Shown here in pieces: positions 14,612-22,653 of a stretch of 23,035 nucleotides of DNA. The stretch's first letter is position 1, and each line of letters opens with the position of its first letter. A program made the translations under genes and the position numbers. This stretch comes from an uncultured Rhodospirillaceae bacterium. GTDB taxonomy: Bacteria > Pseudomonadota > Alphaproteobacteria > CAAGCB01 > CAG-977. The DNA is taken from NCBI GenBank assembly GCA_900553035.1, contig USCC01000027.1, positions 1 through 23,035 on the forward strand, in the 5' to 3' direction. The notes under the pieces were generated by a model. That model had not been told where the DNA came from, did not search any database, and saw only the letters and a program-made list of their open reading frames with translations.

Positions 14612-14650
14612 GCCGCACATGAGGTGTCAACAGCGTACGGAAACAAAGAA

Positions 14651-16024
14651 ATGCCCCGGAAAAAGCCCCCTGTCAAAGTCGCTTTCGTCTCTTTGGGATG
14701 TTCCAAAAACCAGATTGATTCCGAAATGATGCTTTCCCATTTGTACGAATCGGGATTTGAAATTGTCGGTGATCCTTCCGAGGCGGATGCGGTCATTGTT
14801 AATACATGCGGCTTTATTTCGGACGCAAAGCGGGAATCCATCGATACAATTCATGAAATGGGGGCACTGAAAAAAACGGGACGGCTGAAAAAGCTGGTCG
14901 TGACCGGCTGTTTCGCCGAGCGTTACCGGGAAAAAATCCTTGAGGACATGCCTGAAACGGACGCGCTTCTGGGCGTCGGGAGTATTCACGCCATTGCGGA
15001 CATCCTTAAAAAGGCGTTTGACGGGGAAAAGTGCGCCGTGTTTGACAGCGCGGACGCCTGCTGTTTGGACGGGGAAAGGATTCTGACAACAGCTCCGCAT
15101 ACCGCTTATCTGCGGATTGCCGAAGGCTGTAACAACCGTTGCACCTACTGCGTCATTCCTTCCATCCGTGGCCGGTATCGTTCCCGGACGATGGAACGTA
15201 TTGTTGAAGAAGCAAAAATGTTGGAAAAGGAAGGCGTTCGCGAGCTGAACCTGATTGCACAGGACACATCGCTTTACGGTGCTGATCTGTACGGGAAGCT
15301 GATGTTGCCCGCACTTTTGCGCCGACTGGCAGAGGAAACGTCGATTCCCTGGTTCCGTCTGTTTTATTGTTATCCGGACAAGATCACGGACGAACTGATT
15401 GCCGAAATCCGGGATAATCCGCGCGTCCTGCATTATATTGACATGCCGATACAGCATATCAACGACGCTGTTCTGAAACGGATGAACCGTCACGGGAACC
15501 GGGCTTTGATTGAGGGTCTGATTGAAAAACTGCGCCGTGAAATCCCGGATATCGTGATCCGGACAACGGCGATTGTCGGCTTTCCGGGCGAAACGGACGA
15601 GGAATTCGGCGAACTGCTTGATTTTGTTGAAACCGTTCGTTTCGGTCGTTTCGGCGCGTTTGCCTATTCGCGTGAAGAAGGAACCCCGGCGGGGGATATG
15701 CCGGATCAGGTTGATGAAGACGACAAGCTTGACCGGTATGAGGCGTTGATGACGGCTCAGGCGGAAATCAGTGCGGCGGAACTGAGGGCGTGTGTCGGCC
15801 GCGTGCGGACGGTTTTGTGCGACGGCTTTGACGAAGAAAGCGGTCTGTATGTCGGCCGCGACTACGCCAATGCACCGGAGATTGACGGGAACGTGTATTT
15901 TTCCGCTCCTCGTGCCGTCAATGCCGGAGAATTTGTGCGCGTCGTCCTGACGGATGCCGATGAATACGACCTGTACGGCGAGCTTTCCGAGGAAGGCGGC
16001 GAGCCTTCGGGAAAGAAAAAGTAA
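14651..16024 (+). CDS. rimO: Ribosomal protein S12 methylthiotransferase RimO
   Basis: RimO adds a methylthio group to the conserved Asp of ribosomal protein S12, using two 4Fe-4S clusters and SAM. From 14651 it is 457 aa. The UPF0004 domain holds cluster cysteines 17, 53 and 87 (VSLGCSKNQ, NTCGF, VTGCF). The radical-SAM motif GCNNRCTYC has Cys160, 164 and 167, followed by IPSIRGRYRSR. A TRAM domain closes the protein (from about 385). SKNQ after the first Cys and the overall pattern favour RimO over MiaB. I reject the TTG start at 14588, because it falls within the promoter and adds 21 unconserved residues. The ribosome site is weak (GGAAACAAAGAA). The gene is monocistronic. Confidence 0.94.
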   Translation: MPRKKPPVKVAFVSLGCSKNQIDSEMMLSHLYESGFEIVGDPSEADAVIVNTCGFISDAKRESIDTIHEMGALKKTGRLKKLVVTGCFAERYREKILEDMPETDALLGVGSIHAIADILKKAFDGEKCAVFDSADACCLDGERILTTAPHTAYLRIAEGCNNRCTYCVIPSIRGRYRSRTMERIVEEAKMLEKEGVRELNLIAQDTSLYGADLYGKLMLPALLRRLAEETSIPWFRLFYCYPDKITDELIAEIRDNPRVLHYIDMPIQHINDAVLKRMNRHGNRALIEGLIEKLRREIPDIVIRTTAIVGFPGETDEEFGELLDFVETVRFGRFGAFAYSREEGTPAGDMPDQVDEDDKLDRYEALMTAQAEISAAELRACVGRVRTVLCDGFDEESGLYVGRDYANAPEIDGNVYFSAPRAVNAGEFVRVVLTDADEYDLYGELSEEGGEPSGKKK

Positions 16025-16150
16025 TATTATAACTTTATCTGCGGATTGCGGCTTTTTCCTGTTTCTTTTTCGGTCGGTTCTCCGGTCGGGAGGGAGGGGG
16101 GATGAGACCCGATTCGGCTTTTTCTGTTTTTCCTCCCCTTTTGAAAAGAG

Positions 16151-16183
16151 GCCGGGGGCCGACGTGGGCACCGGCTTTTTTTT
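16151..16183 (+). terminator. Intrinsic terminator downstream of rimO
   Basis: GCCGG (16151-16155) pairs with CCGGC (16171-16175), with an inner GCC/GGC pair around GACGTG. A T8 run follows directly. It lies about 130 nt past the rimO stop; the intervening 16025-16150 shows nothing else clear. Confidence 0.85.
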
Positions 16184-16207
16184 ATGCCCGAGGAAAAGGC
16201 CGGTGGC

Positions 16208-16239
16208 GGAAAAAACGAATCGGACGCCGACGTTTTTTT
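16208..16239. terminator. Second, A/T-tract-flanked terminator hairpin
   Basis: TCGG (16220-16223) and CCGA (16227-16230) enclose an ACG loop. After an AA bulge, ACG pairs with CGT, continued by an A tract pairing with a T7 run. The symmetrical A and T tracts would allow use in both directions. It is weaker than the preceding terminator. Confidence 0.5.
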
Positions 16240-16272
16240 ATCGGAAAAGCTCTTTCCGGAGCCTGTTTTTTG

Positions 16273-16287
16273 TGTCACTATATAATG
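16273..16287 (+). repeat. Left imperfect inverted repeat around the zinc-ribbon/HTH gene
   Basis: TGTCACTATATAATG here matches the reverse complement of CATTAGAAAGTGACA at 16748-16762 at 11 of 15 positions, including 7 contiguous outer bases and 4 inner bases. No target-site duplication is visible outside the pair. It may be an old IS end, an operator, or chance. Confidence 0.45.
16281..16286 (+). promoter_or_regulatory. -10 box before the zinc-ribbon/HTH gene
   Basis: A perfect TATAAT with no acceptable -35 at 16-18 bp. It overlaps the left inverted repeat (TGTCACT...AATG, 16273-16287). A weak -35 with a repeat on the -10 is compatible with regulated transcription, perhaps autoregulation. 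Confidence 0.45.
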
Positions 16288-16312
16288 GCAATTTTCAGGA
16301 AGGATGAAGTGT

Positions 16313-16753
16313 ATGAAATGTCCGAAATGCCACTCTGAAATCCTTGTCCGGTACGGCAGAGCCTGCGGCCGTCAGCGGTACCGGTGCAAGGCGTGCGGGT
16401 TTCAGTTCACGTCGGAAAACGTCCGCGCCCGTTCCATTGAGGAAAAGCTGTTCGCCTTGACATTATTCACTTCCGGCCTGTCCATGCACGCCGTTGCCAG
16501 AATTCTGGGCGTCAGTGTGCAGACTGTTTCACGGTGGAAAAAGCTCTACCCCGTTCATTCGGACAAGGTGGTCAAAGCTATCCGCGTACGGCGCGTTTCC
16601 TCCTCCGGAAAGGTCTCGGTCATCAGGAACAACAGGATGCTTCCCGATGAGGCGGACGATTTTAAATACGGCGATGTCTATTCGCTTGAAACCCGCCTGC
16701 CGTCCGGGATTCGCGTTGACCTTGTCGTGAAGCGAACCGCGAAAAAACATTAG
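16313..16753 (+). CDS. IS1-InsA-like zinc-ribbon / helix-turn-helix protein
   Basis: The 146-aa protein starts with a zinc ribbon (Cys3, Cys6 in KCPKC; Cys25, Cys28 in CKAC, around RQRYRCKACGFQFT), as in InsA of IS1-type elements. A helix-turn-helix follows (about 50-77, GLSMHAVARILGVSVQTVSRWKK), then a basic tail of about 65 residues with no DDE transposase motif. No insB-like partner follows. I start at 16313 because AGGAAGG then lies 9 nt upstream; the ATG at 16304 abuts that site. Probably a DNA-binding regulator derived from, or related to, IS1 InsA. Its place directly before the efflux operon makes local control of the pump plausible, but nothing here proves it. The imperfect repeats around it are listed separately. 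Confidence 0.75.
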   Translation: MKCPKCHSEILVRYGRACGRQRYRCKACGFQFTSENVRARSIEEKLFALTLFTSGLSMHAVARILGVSVQTVSRWKKLYPVHSDKVVKAIRVRRVSSSGKVSVIRNNRMLPDEADDFKYGDVYSLETRLPSGIRVDLVVKRTAKKH

Positions 16754-16762
16754 AAAGTGACA
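16748..16762 (-). repeat. Right imperfect inverted repeat around the zinc-ribbon/HTH gene
   Basis: CATTAGAAAGTGACA, partner of the repeat at 16273-16287. It contains the stop codon of the zinc-ribbon gene and ends 15 bp before the -35 of the candidate adaptor promoter, so it could also serve as an upstream operator for the pump. Confidence 0.45.
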
Positions 16763-16777
16763 GATATTTTTTTTCGC

Positions 16778-16806
16778 TTGTCTTAAAAGCAGGCCTCTTC
16801 TATGAA
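16778..16806 (+). promoter_or_regulatory. Candidate promoter of the RND efflux operon
   Basis: TTGTCT (16778-16783), 17 bp, TATGAA (16801-16806). Both hexamers match 4 of 6 consensus bases. The predicted start near 16813 falls in the palindrome at 16809-16829. Confidence 0.45.
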
Positions 16807-16808
16807 AC

Positions 16809-16829
16809 TCCTGAAGTCGTTATTCAGGA
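16809..16829. promoter_or_regulatory. Palindrome over the adaptor ribosome site (operator or RNA hairpin)
   Basis: TCCTGAA (16809-16815) and TTCAGGA (16823-16829) form a perfect 7-bp dyad with a 7-nt centre. The right arm contains the AGGA that serves as ribosome site for the adaptor ATG at 16837. It can act as a repressor operator at the start point, or, if transcription starts further upstream, as a hairpin hiding the ribosome site. Confidence 0.5.
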
Positions 16830-16836
16830 ATTTGCA

Positions 16837-17982
16837 ATGAAAGTCATACATTTAAGCAAACGGAAAATCTTTTTCCAGTTCTGTCTCGTCATCGCCTGCA
16901 TCGCTTTCGGATGGTTTCTGAAAGCGCGCCTGATCCCCGTATCCGAAGGCGCGGCCGGACGCGAGATCCCCTATGTCGTCACCGTCGAAGCCGCACTGGA
17001 AGATGTCGCGCCGCAGAAGAAATACATCGCAACCGTCGAGGCCATCAACAGCGTCGATATCAAATCGCAGGTCACGGGCTATCTGGACAAGGTGCTGTTT
17101 ACTGAAGGCGGCTTCGTTAAAAAGGACCAAACCCTTTTCGTCATTGAGCAGGATAAATACGTCGAGGATGTCAACGCGGCCGAAGCCGAAGTCGCAAAGG
17201 CGCGGGCGAACCTGAAACAGATTGCCGCCGACCACGGCCGCAACAAGACATTGTTCCGCCAGAAAGTCATTACAAAATCAAATATCGAGCTGTCGGAAAG
17301 CGCTCTGGCTCAGGCTCAGGCCGCTGTCCGGCAGGCGGAGGCGAACGCGGCTCTGGCTCGCATCAATCTGGGACATACCGAAATCAAGGCGCCCTTCGAC
17401 GGTTACATCGGCAAGGCATTGATGACAAAGGGAAATTACGTTGACGCTTCGGGGCATACTCTGGCGCGCGTCGTTCAGGTTTCTCCGATCCGCGTCTCGT
17501 TTTCCGTCACGGATAAGGATCGTCTGCTGGCCATGCGGCGGACGGGCACCGACGCGGCGCGGACGGACAACATCAAAATTGTACTGGCCGACGGCGAAAT
17601 CGTTCCCGCAGAAGTGTCTTCCATGTTTTTTGAAAGCGAAGTCAACAGTCTGACGGCGACGGTGACAGCCTATGTCGACGTCATGAACGCCTCAAAGCTG
17701 ATGCTTCCGGGCAATCATGTCGACATTATCGTCGGCACCGAAGATGAACGCCGAGCCGTAACACTGCCGCAGTCCGCCTTTATTCAGGATCGGTTCGGTA
17801 CGTTTGTTTTTGCTTTGGATGAAGACGGGAAGGCGCAGAAAACCTACCTGAAGCTTGGCGCGTTGATTGACGGCCGCCAGATTGTTGAAAACGGCCTGGA
17901 AGCCGGGCAGCGCGTTGTCGTTGAAGGTATGCAGAAAGTTGAAAACGGCAGCCCTGTCCGGCAAAGCCTGGCTGTCAAATAA
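16837..17982 (+). CDS. RND efflux pump periplasmic adaptor (membrane fusion protein)
   Basis: The adaptor bridges the inner-membrane RND pump and the outer-membrane channel. The 381-aa protein has an N-terminal hydrophobic anchor (about 11-28). VIAC at 18-21 resembles a lipobox, but the hydrophobic run continues past the Cys, so an uncleaved anchor seems as likely. A split lipoyl domain follows (about 72-105, with VTGYLDKVLFTEGGFVKKDQ, and 180-215, with IKAPFDGYIG). It encloses an alpha-helical hairpin of Ala-rich heptads (107-180). Then come a beta-barrel domain (about 215-295) and a membrane-proximal domain. It is of AcrA/MexA type; the substrate cannot be read from sequence. The RND gene begins 10 nt later. 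Confidence 0.93.
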   Translation: MKVIHLSKRKIFFQFCLVIACIAFGWFLKARLIPVSEGAAGREIPYVVTVEAALEDVAPQKKYIATVEAINSVDIKSQVTGYLDKVLFTEGGFVKKDQTLFVIEQDKYVEDVNAAEAEVAKARANLKQIAADHGRNKTLFRQKVITKSNIELSESALAQAQAAVRQAEANAALARINLGHTEIKAPFDGYIGKALMTKGNYVDASGHTLARVVQVSPIRVSFSVTDKDRLLAMRRTGTDAARTDNIKIVLADGEIVPAEVSSMFFESEVNSLTATVTAYVDVMNASKLMLPGNHVDIIVGTEDERRAVTLPQSAFIQDRFGTFVFALDEDGKAQKTYLKLGALIDGRQIVENGLEAGQRVVVEGMQKVENGSPVRQSLAVK

Positions 17983-17992
17983 GAGGAACGGA

Positions 17993-20900
17993 ATGTTTTC
18001 AGAATTTTTCCTGGAGCGTCCGCGCTTCGCCATTGTTCTTTCCATTGTGATGTGCATCGCGGGCGCCGTCGCCCTGACGGCCCTTCCGATTGCTCTGTAT
18101 CCGGAAATCACGCCGCCGGTCGTGACCGTTTCGGCCATGTATCCCGGTGCGAACGCCGATGTCGTCGCCAAAACGGTCGCGATCCCCATTGAAAAGGAAG
18201 TCAACGGCGTTGAAGACATGCTGTACATGGAATCGTCATCCGAGGATTCAAGCTATACTCTGACGGTGACGTTCAAGACGGGCGTCGACCCGGACATCGC
18301 CCAGGTCAAGGTGCAGAACCGCGTCCAGATCGCCTCGGCCTCTCTGCCTCAGGAAGTCACACGTCAGGGCGTTACGGTGTCGCGCGAATCAACGAACATG
18401 CTGGGCGTCATTTCGTTCACATCGCCGAAAGGAACGATTTCAAAGCTGGAGCTGGCCGATTACATCAAAGACAACGTGAAGGAAGCTCTGGCCCGTCTGA
18501 ACGGTATCGGCGGCATCAGCATTTACGCTTCAAGCTCCAGTATGCGCGTCTGGCTGAATGCTGACCGGATGGCGTCGCTGAACATTCCCGTTGCCGAAGT
18601 GACGGCGGCGATTGCCAGCCAGAATTATCAGCCGACTCTCGGCAAGCTGGGGGCTGCGCCGAATGAACAGTCCCGGATTGTGTATGCCCTTAAAACACAG
18701 GGGCGCATCAATGAAGTCGAAGATTTCCGGGAAATCGTCATCCGGACGGCAGATCACGGCGGGCTGGTTAAGCTGAAGGATATCGCACAGGTCGAATACG
18801 GCGAGGAAAGCTACGGCATTACAGGGTACGACAACAACGTTCCGGCCGTTACTCTGATGATCAAGCTTTCATCCGGGGCAAACGCTCTGGAAACGATGGA
18901 GCGCGTTAAAAATGAACTCCGCCGTCTGGAAGCGTATTTCCCCGAAGATCTGTCCTACAAGTTCAATTACGATTCGACGGATTACATCCATGCATCGGTC
19001 GAGGAAGTCGTGATGACGCTGGCAATGACGTTCTTCCTGGTGATTCTGGTCTGTTATCTTTTTCTGCAGGATGTGCGGACGACTTTGGTGCCGACGCTGA
19101 CGATTCCGGTCTCGCTGTTGTCCACGTTCGCCGTGATGCTGGCTTTGGGATACAGTATTAACATGTTCACGCTGTTCGGGCTGGTGCTGGCGATCGGCGT
19201 GGTCGTTGACGATGCGATTGTCGTTGTCGAACGTGTCATGCATCTGATGACGGTTGAAAAAATGAACGCGCTGGCGGCGACGCGACGCACGATGAAGGAA
19301 GTCTCGGCGGCGCTGGTCGCCACGGCGTTCGTTTTGGTCGCCATTTTCCTTCCCATCGCGTGCATGAGCGGTATTACGGGTCGGATTTATCAGCAGTTCG
19401 CCATCACCATCTGTACGGCTATTGTTTTTTCGGCGCTGAATGCCTTGACGCTTTCGCCCGTGCTGTGCGCCTATATGCTGAAGCCGTTTGAACCGCCCCG
19501 GCACGGGCCGTTCGCCTGGTTCAACGCTCTTTTAAACCGGGTAACGTCCTCGTATGCACGTGTGACGGCTCTGTTTGCCCGTAAAATCGGCATCATCGCC
19601 CTTCTGTTCGCGCTTATTTTGGGGCTGAACGGCTTTCTGTTCAAGGTGAGCGAGACGTCCTTCATTCCCGGAGAGGATCAGGGTATGTTCATTGTGAACA
19701 TCCTGCTGCCCGAAGGCGCTTCAATCAACCGCACAAAAGAAGTCGTTGACAAGATTATTCCGCAGCTGAACAAAGAGGAGGGCGTCCGCGGCACCCTGAG
19801 CGTCATCGGCATCAGCATGCTGGCCGGCCGTTCGGAAAACGTCGCCATGATTTTCGTCGACCTGGAAAACTGGTCCAAGCGCAAAAAGCCCGAGCTGTAT
19901 TCCTCAAACATCGTGAACAAGATCCGTTCCGACCTGCCCCGGACGCTTCCCGAAGCCGAACTGCAGTTCTTTGAGATGCCCGCCATTCCCGGGTTGGGCA
20001 ATCAGAACGGACTGGATTTCCGCCTGCAATCCCTGAACGGGACGGATTATGAAAAGCTGGACGACCAGACAAGGAAAATGCTCGGGCTGTTCAACCGCGA
20101 ACCCTCAATCCTGTATGCGTTCACGACCTTTACATCCCAGACGCCGAACCTGTTCCTGATCATTAACCGTGATAAGGCGGAATCGCTGAACGTTCCTTTG
20201 AGCAATCTGTACTCGACGCTGGAATCCTATCTGGGATCGACATATGTCAACGACATCAACATCGGAACGCAGGTCAACAAGGTCGTTGTTCAGTCCAGCT
20301 GGGAATACCGCAAGGATACGGACAGCCTGAACAGCCTTTATGTGCCGAGTTCCGACGGAAAGATGATTCCCCTGGGAAGCCTGCTTGACGTCAGGAAGGT
20401 TCTGTCGCCGCGGGTGATTACCCGGTATAACCAGTATCCGAGCGCGACAATTACGGCCGTGCCTCCGCCGGCCGTCAGTTCCGGTGCGGCAATGGCGGCT
20501 CTGGAACAGCTGGCGGCCGCCATGCCGAAAACCTTCAGCTTTGAATGGTCGGGCATGAGCTATCAGGAAAAGAACAATCAGGGACAGCTGGCCGTCCTGA
20601 TCCTTCTGGCCGTGACGTTTGCCTATCTGTTCCTTGTTGCGCAGTATGAAAGCTGGACCCTTCCGATTTCGGTTCTGATGTCGGTCAGCGTGGCGACGAT
20701 GGGAGCGCTTGCCGGGCTTTACCTGACGGGTCTGCCGCTGAGCATTTATGCGCAGCTGGGGGTCGTTCTTCTGATCGGGCTGGCATCAAAAAACGCAATT
20801 CTGATCGTCGAATTCGCCCGCGAGGAGCGTCTGAAGCGGAAATCAATTGTTTCGTCGGCTCTGTTCGCACTGCGGGAACGTTTCCGCGCGGTTCTGATGA

Positions 20901-21100
20901 CGGCCTTCACGTTTGTGCTGGGGGTGTGGCCGATGATTGTGGCAACGGGAGCCGGCGCAAACAGCCGGAGAGCCATCGGTGTTCCCGTTTTTTACGGCAT
21001 GCTGATCGGAACGGCGGTCGGGCTGTTCATCATCCCGCTTCTGTATGTTCTGGTGCAGACGCTGACGGAAATGTTTTCAAAAAGGGCAGGTGCGAAATGA
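17993..21100 (+). CDS. RND family multidrug efflux permease (HAE1 type)
   Basis: This inner-membrane proton antiporter should export hydrophobic or amphiphilic compounds from the periplasm and inner leaflet. The start at 17993 has AGAGGA 6 nt upstream and gives the standard N terminus FFLERPRFAIVLSI. The upstream in-frame ATG at 17867 lies inside the adaptor gene. The product is 1035 aa, normal for AcrB-like pumps. ALYPEITPPVVTVSAMYPGA (34-53) is conserved. The proton-relay pair Asp406-Asp407 lies in TM4 (IGVVVDDAIVVVERV), matching AcrB Asp407/Asp408. GLASKNAILIVEFA marks TM10, whose Lys is also part of the relay. Its stop overlaps the TolC-family gene start (ATGA). Confidence 0.95.
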   Translation: MFSEFFLERPRFAIVLSIVMCIAGAVALTALPIALYPEITPPVVTVSAMYPGANADVVAKTVAIPIEKEVNGVEDMLYMESSSEDSSYTLTVTFKTGVDPDIAQVKVQNRVQIASASLPQEVTRQGVTVSRESTNMLGVISFTSPKGTISKLELADYIKDNVKEALARLNGIGGISIYASSSSMRVWLNADRMASLNIPVAEVTAAIASQNYQPTLGKLGAAPNEQSRIVYALKTQGRINEVEDFREIVIRTADHGGLVKLKDIAQVEYGEESYGITGYDNNVPAVTLMIKLSSGANALETMERVKNELRRLEAYFPEDLSYKFNYDSTDYIHASVEEVVMTLAMTFFLVILVCYLFLQDVRTTLVPTLTIPVSLLSTFAVMLALGYSINMFTLFGLVLAIGVVVDDAIVVVERVMHLMTVEKMNALAATRRTMKEVSAALVATAFVLVAIFLPIACMSGITGRIYQQFAITICTAIVFSALNALTLSPVLCAYMLKPFEPPRHGPFAWFNALLNRVTSSYARVTALFARKIGIIALLFALILGLNGFLFKVSETSFIPGEDQGMFIVNILLPEGASINRTKEVVDKIIPQLNKEEGVRGTLSVIGISMLAGRSENVAMIFVDLENWSKRKKPELYSSNIVNKIRSDLPRTLPEAELQFFEMPAIPGLGNQNGLDFRLQSLNGTDYEKLDDQTRKMLGLFNREPSILYAFTTFTSQTPNLFLIINRDKAESLNVPLSNLYSTLESYLGSTYVNDINIGTQVNKVVVQSSWEYRKDTDSLNSLYVPSSDGKMIPLGSLLDVRKVLSPRVITRYNQYPSATITAVPPPAVSSGAAMAALEQLAAAMPKTFSFEWSGMSYQEKNNQGQLAVLILLAVTFAYLFLVAQYESWTLPISVLMSVSVATMGALAGLYLTGLPLSIYAQLGVVLLIGLASKNAILIVEFAREERLKRKSIVSSALFALRERFRAVLMTAFTFVLGVWPMIVATGAGANSRRAIGVPVFYGMLIGTAVGLFIIPLLYVLVQTLTEMFSKRAGAK

Positions 21101-22443
21101 ACATGAAATTCCGGGCGGCAGCGGTTCTGCTGATGTTTCTCGTTCGGCCGGCGGCCGCGTTCGACCCGTTTTCGGTTTACCATCGGAACGCGCCCGAAGG
21201 ATGCCTCGCCCGATCCGTCGGAAAAGGCCCTCTGGCCTTAGAAGACCTGATCCAGATCGGGATATGCAACAATCCGAATCTGAACCGGAACTATATGGCC
21301 GTCAAATCATCGGAAGCCGCCTATGGGCAGTCAAAGGCCGCCTATCTGCCCTCGGTTGATGCCGTGGGAACAATTTCCCGGGAATACGAAAAAATGCAGG
21401 GCGTCCGCAAATCCGGACGCCGGAACCCCTGGGCCGGAAAAGTGTCCTTGTCATGGCTTCTTCTGGACTTCGGGGGGCGTTCGTCCACAAACGAAGCCAT
21501 GCGGGAGTATCTGGAGGCGTCATCGGCTTCTTATGACGCGGCTCTGCATGATACGGTGCTGGCCGTCAACATGGCGTATTTCGACCTTTTAAGCGCACAG
21601 GAAGTTCTGAAGAGCAACGAAACAAGCGTTGCGTCGTACAGAAAATCGTATGAAGAAACAGAAAAGAAATACAAAGTCGGGGCGGCATCGCTGTCGGATC
21701 GGCTTCTGGCAAAAACCACGTATCTGCAATCGCGGCTGGCCGTGACGCAGACCGAAAACGATATCCGGAAAAATCAGGCGAATCTGGCGGCTCTTCTGAA
21801 TCTGCCGCCGGAAACGTCATTTCGTCTGAAAATGCCGCCGAAAGATGCCCGCGCCATCCGGCTGCAGCGTGATTTTACTGTCGGCGAGCTGATTGATATG
21901 GCGATGGAGGCTCGTCCGGAGCTGAAGAGCGCCGAAAGCGCCCGGCGAGCCGCCGAAGCGGAAATCGGCGTCGCAAAATCCGCGGCCGCACCGAAGCTGT
22001 CGTTTTACGGCAAGGGCAGCTATGCGGACCGGTGGAACGAAAGTCATCCCTATACCTATGCCGGAGAGGCCGGGCTTCAGATTGATATGCCGATTTTCAA
22101 AGGCTTTTCAAACATGTATGGCATCGCCCGGGCCCGCTATGACTACCAGCAGGCCGTATACACCCTGAAAAGCACGGAGGACAGCGTTAAAAACGAAGTC
22201 TGGTCCGCGTATCAGGATTATATGACGGCGGCGGCGTCTTATGAAATCAATCAGGATGTTCTGAAAAGTGCCGAGGAAAACGAGCGCGTTTCCAGAGCCT
22301 CCTATCGTGCGGGCAAGGAAACAATCCTGAACCTTCTGACCGTTCAGGCACAGCTGGCAACCGCGCGGCGGGATTTGATCGTGTCGTATTACACCGTTCT
22401 GATCGGCAAGGCGAATCTGTACCGCGCTGTCGGAAAATTCTAG
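21097..22443 (+). CDS. TolC-family outer-membrane efflux channel
   Basis: The trimeric outer-membrane exit duct for the pump. The start at 21097 overlaps the RND stop by 4 nt. The longer frame from 20926 would run 170 nt into the RND gene. The 448-aa product has a signal peptide (1-21, ending AAA-F). Two outer-membrane efflux repeats follow (about 45-230 and 260-448), each with long Ala-rich coiled helices (for example VLAVNMAYFDLLSAQEVL and SAESARRAAEAEIGVAKS). No lipobox is present, so it is TolC-like and not OprM-like in anchoring. The presence of all three parts in one operon makes a self-contained tripartite pump. Confidence 0.93.
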   Translation: MNMKFRAAAVLLMFLVRPAAAFDPFSVYHRNAPEGCLARSVGKGPLALEDLIQIGICNNPNLNRNYMAVKSSEAAYGQSKAAYLPSVDAVGTISREYEKMQGVRKSGRRNPWAGKVSLSWLLLDFGGRSSTNEAMREYLEASSASYDAALHDTVLAVNMAYFDLLSAQEVLKSNETSVASYRKSYEETEKKYKVGAASLSDRLLAKTTYLQSRLAVTQTENDIRKNQANLAALLNLPPETSFRLKMPPKDARAIRLQRDFTVGELIDMAMEARPELKSAESARRAAEAEIGVAKSAAAPKLSFYGKGSYADRWNESHPYTYAGEAGLQIDMPIFKGFSNMYGIARARYDYQQAVYTLKSTEDSVKNEVWSAYQDYMTAAASYEINQDVLKSAEENERVSRASYRAGKETILNLLTVQAQLATARRDLIVSYYTVLIGKANLYRAVGKF

Positions 22444-22477
22444 GGCTGCTTTTTACGGAAACATTTCCTTCGGGTGA

Positions 22478-22505
22478 AAACAGCCGCTTATTGACGCGGC
22501 TGTTT
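22478..22505 (+). terminator. Terminator of the efflux operon
   Basis: AAACAGCCGC (22478-22487) pairs perfectly with GCGGCTGTTT (22496-22505) over 10 bp with an 8-nt loop, 35 nt after the TolC-family stop. The T tail is short and partly inside the stem, so efficiency may be moderate. Confidence 0.7.
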
Positions 22506-22594
22506 GCCGCGCTGAAAATCCGGCCTGTCCCGCCGCTTGAATTATCCCTCTGTCCGACTGATTTATAAAAGATGACAGGCGCGTTAAATAATCA

Positions 22595-22625
22595 TTGACT
22601 TAGAGTTAACTCTACCGCTTATCCT
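22595..22625 (+). promoter_or_regulatory. MerR-type promoter and operator of the esterase gene
   Basis: TTGACT (22595-22600) and TATCCT (22620-22625) are separated by 19 bp instead of 17. The spacer holds the perfect 14-bp palindrome TAGAGTTAACTCTA (22601-22614). An overlong spacer filled by a dyad is the classic layout of promoters that MerR-family activators untwist. The regulator gene is not in the window. Confidence 0.72.
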
Positions 22626-22653
22626 GTCCCTGAAGTTGCTGAGGAGGGGTTTT

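Noticed and set aside
14588..14650. Upstream TTG start giving a 21-residue longer RimO
   Set aside because: It overlaps the -35 hexamer of a good promoter and adds residues without family similarity; the ATG at 14651 fits the promoter and the protein.
14627..16171. Long minus-strand reading frame (514 codons) opposite rimO
   Set aside because: It mirrors rimO codon structure and has no recognisable protein motif.
16273..16762. Intact IS1-like insertion sequence
   Set aside because: There is no DDE transposase reading frame, the end repeats are short and imperfect, they do not resemble the IS1 ends I know, and no target duplication is visible.
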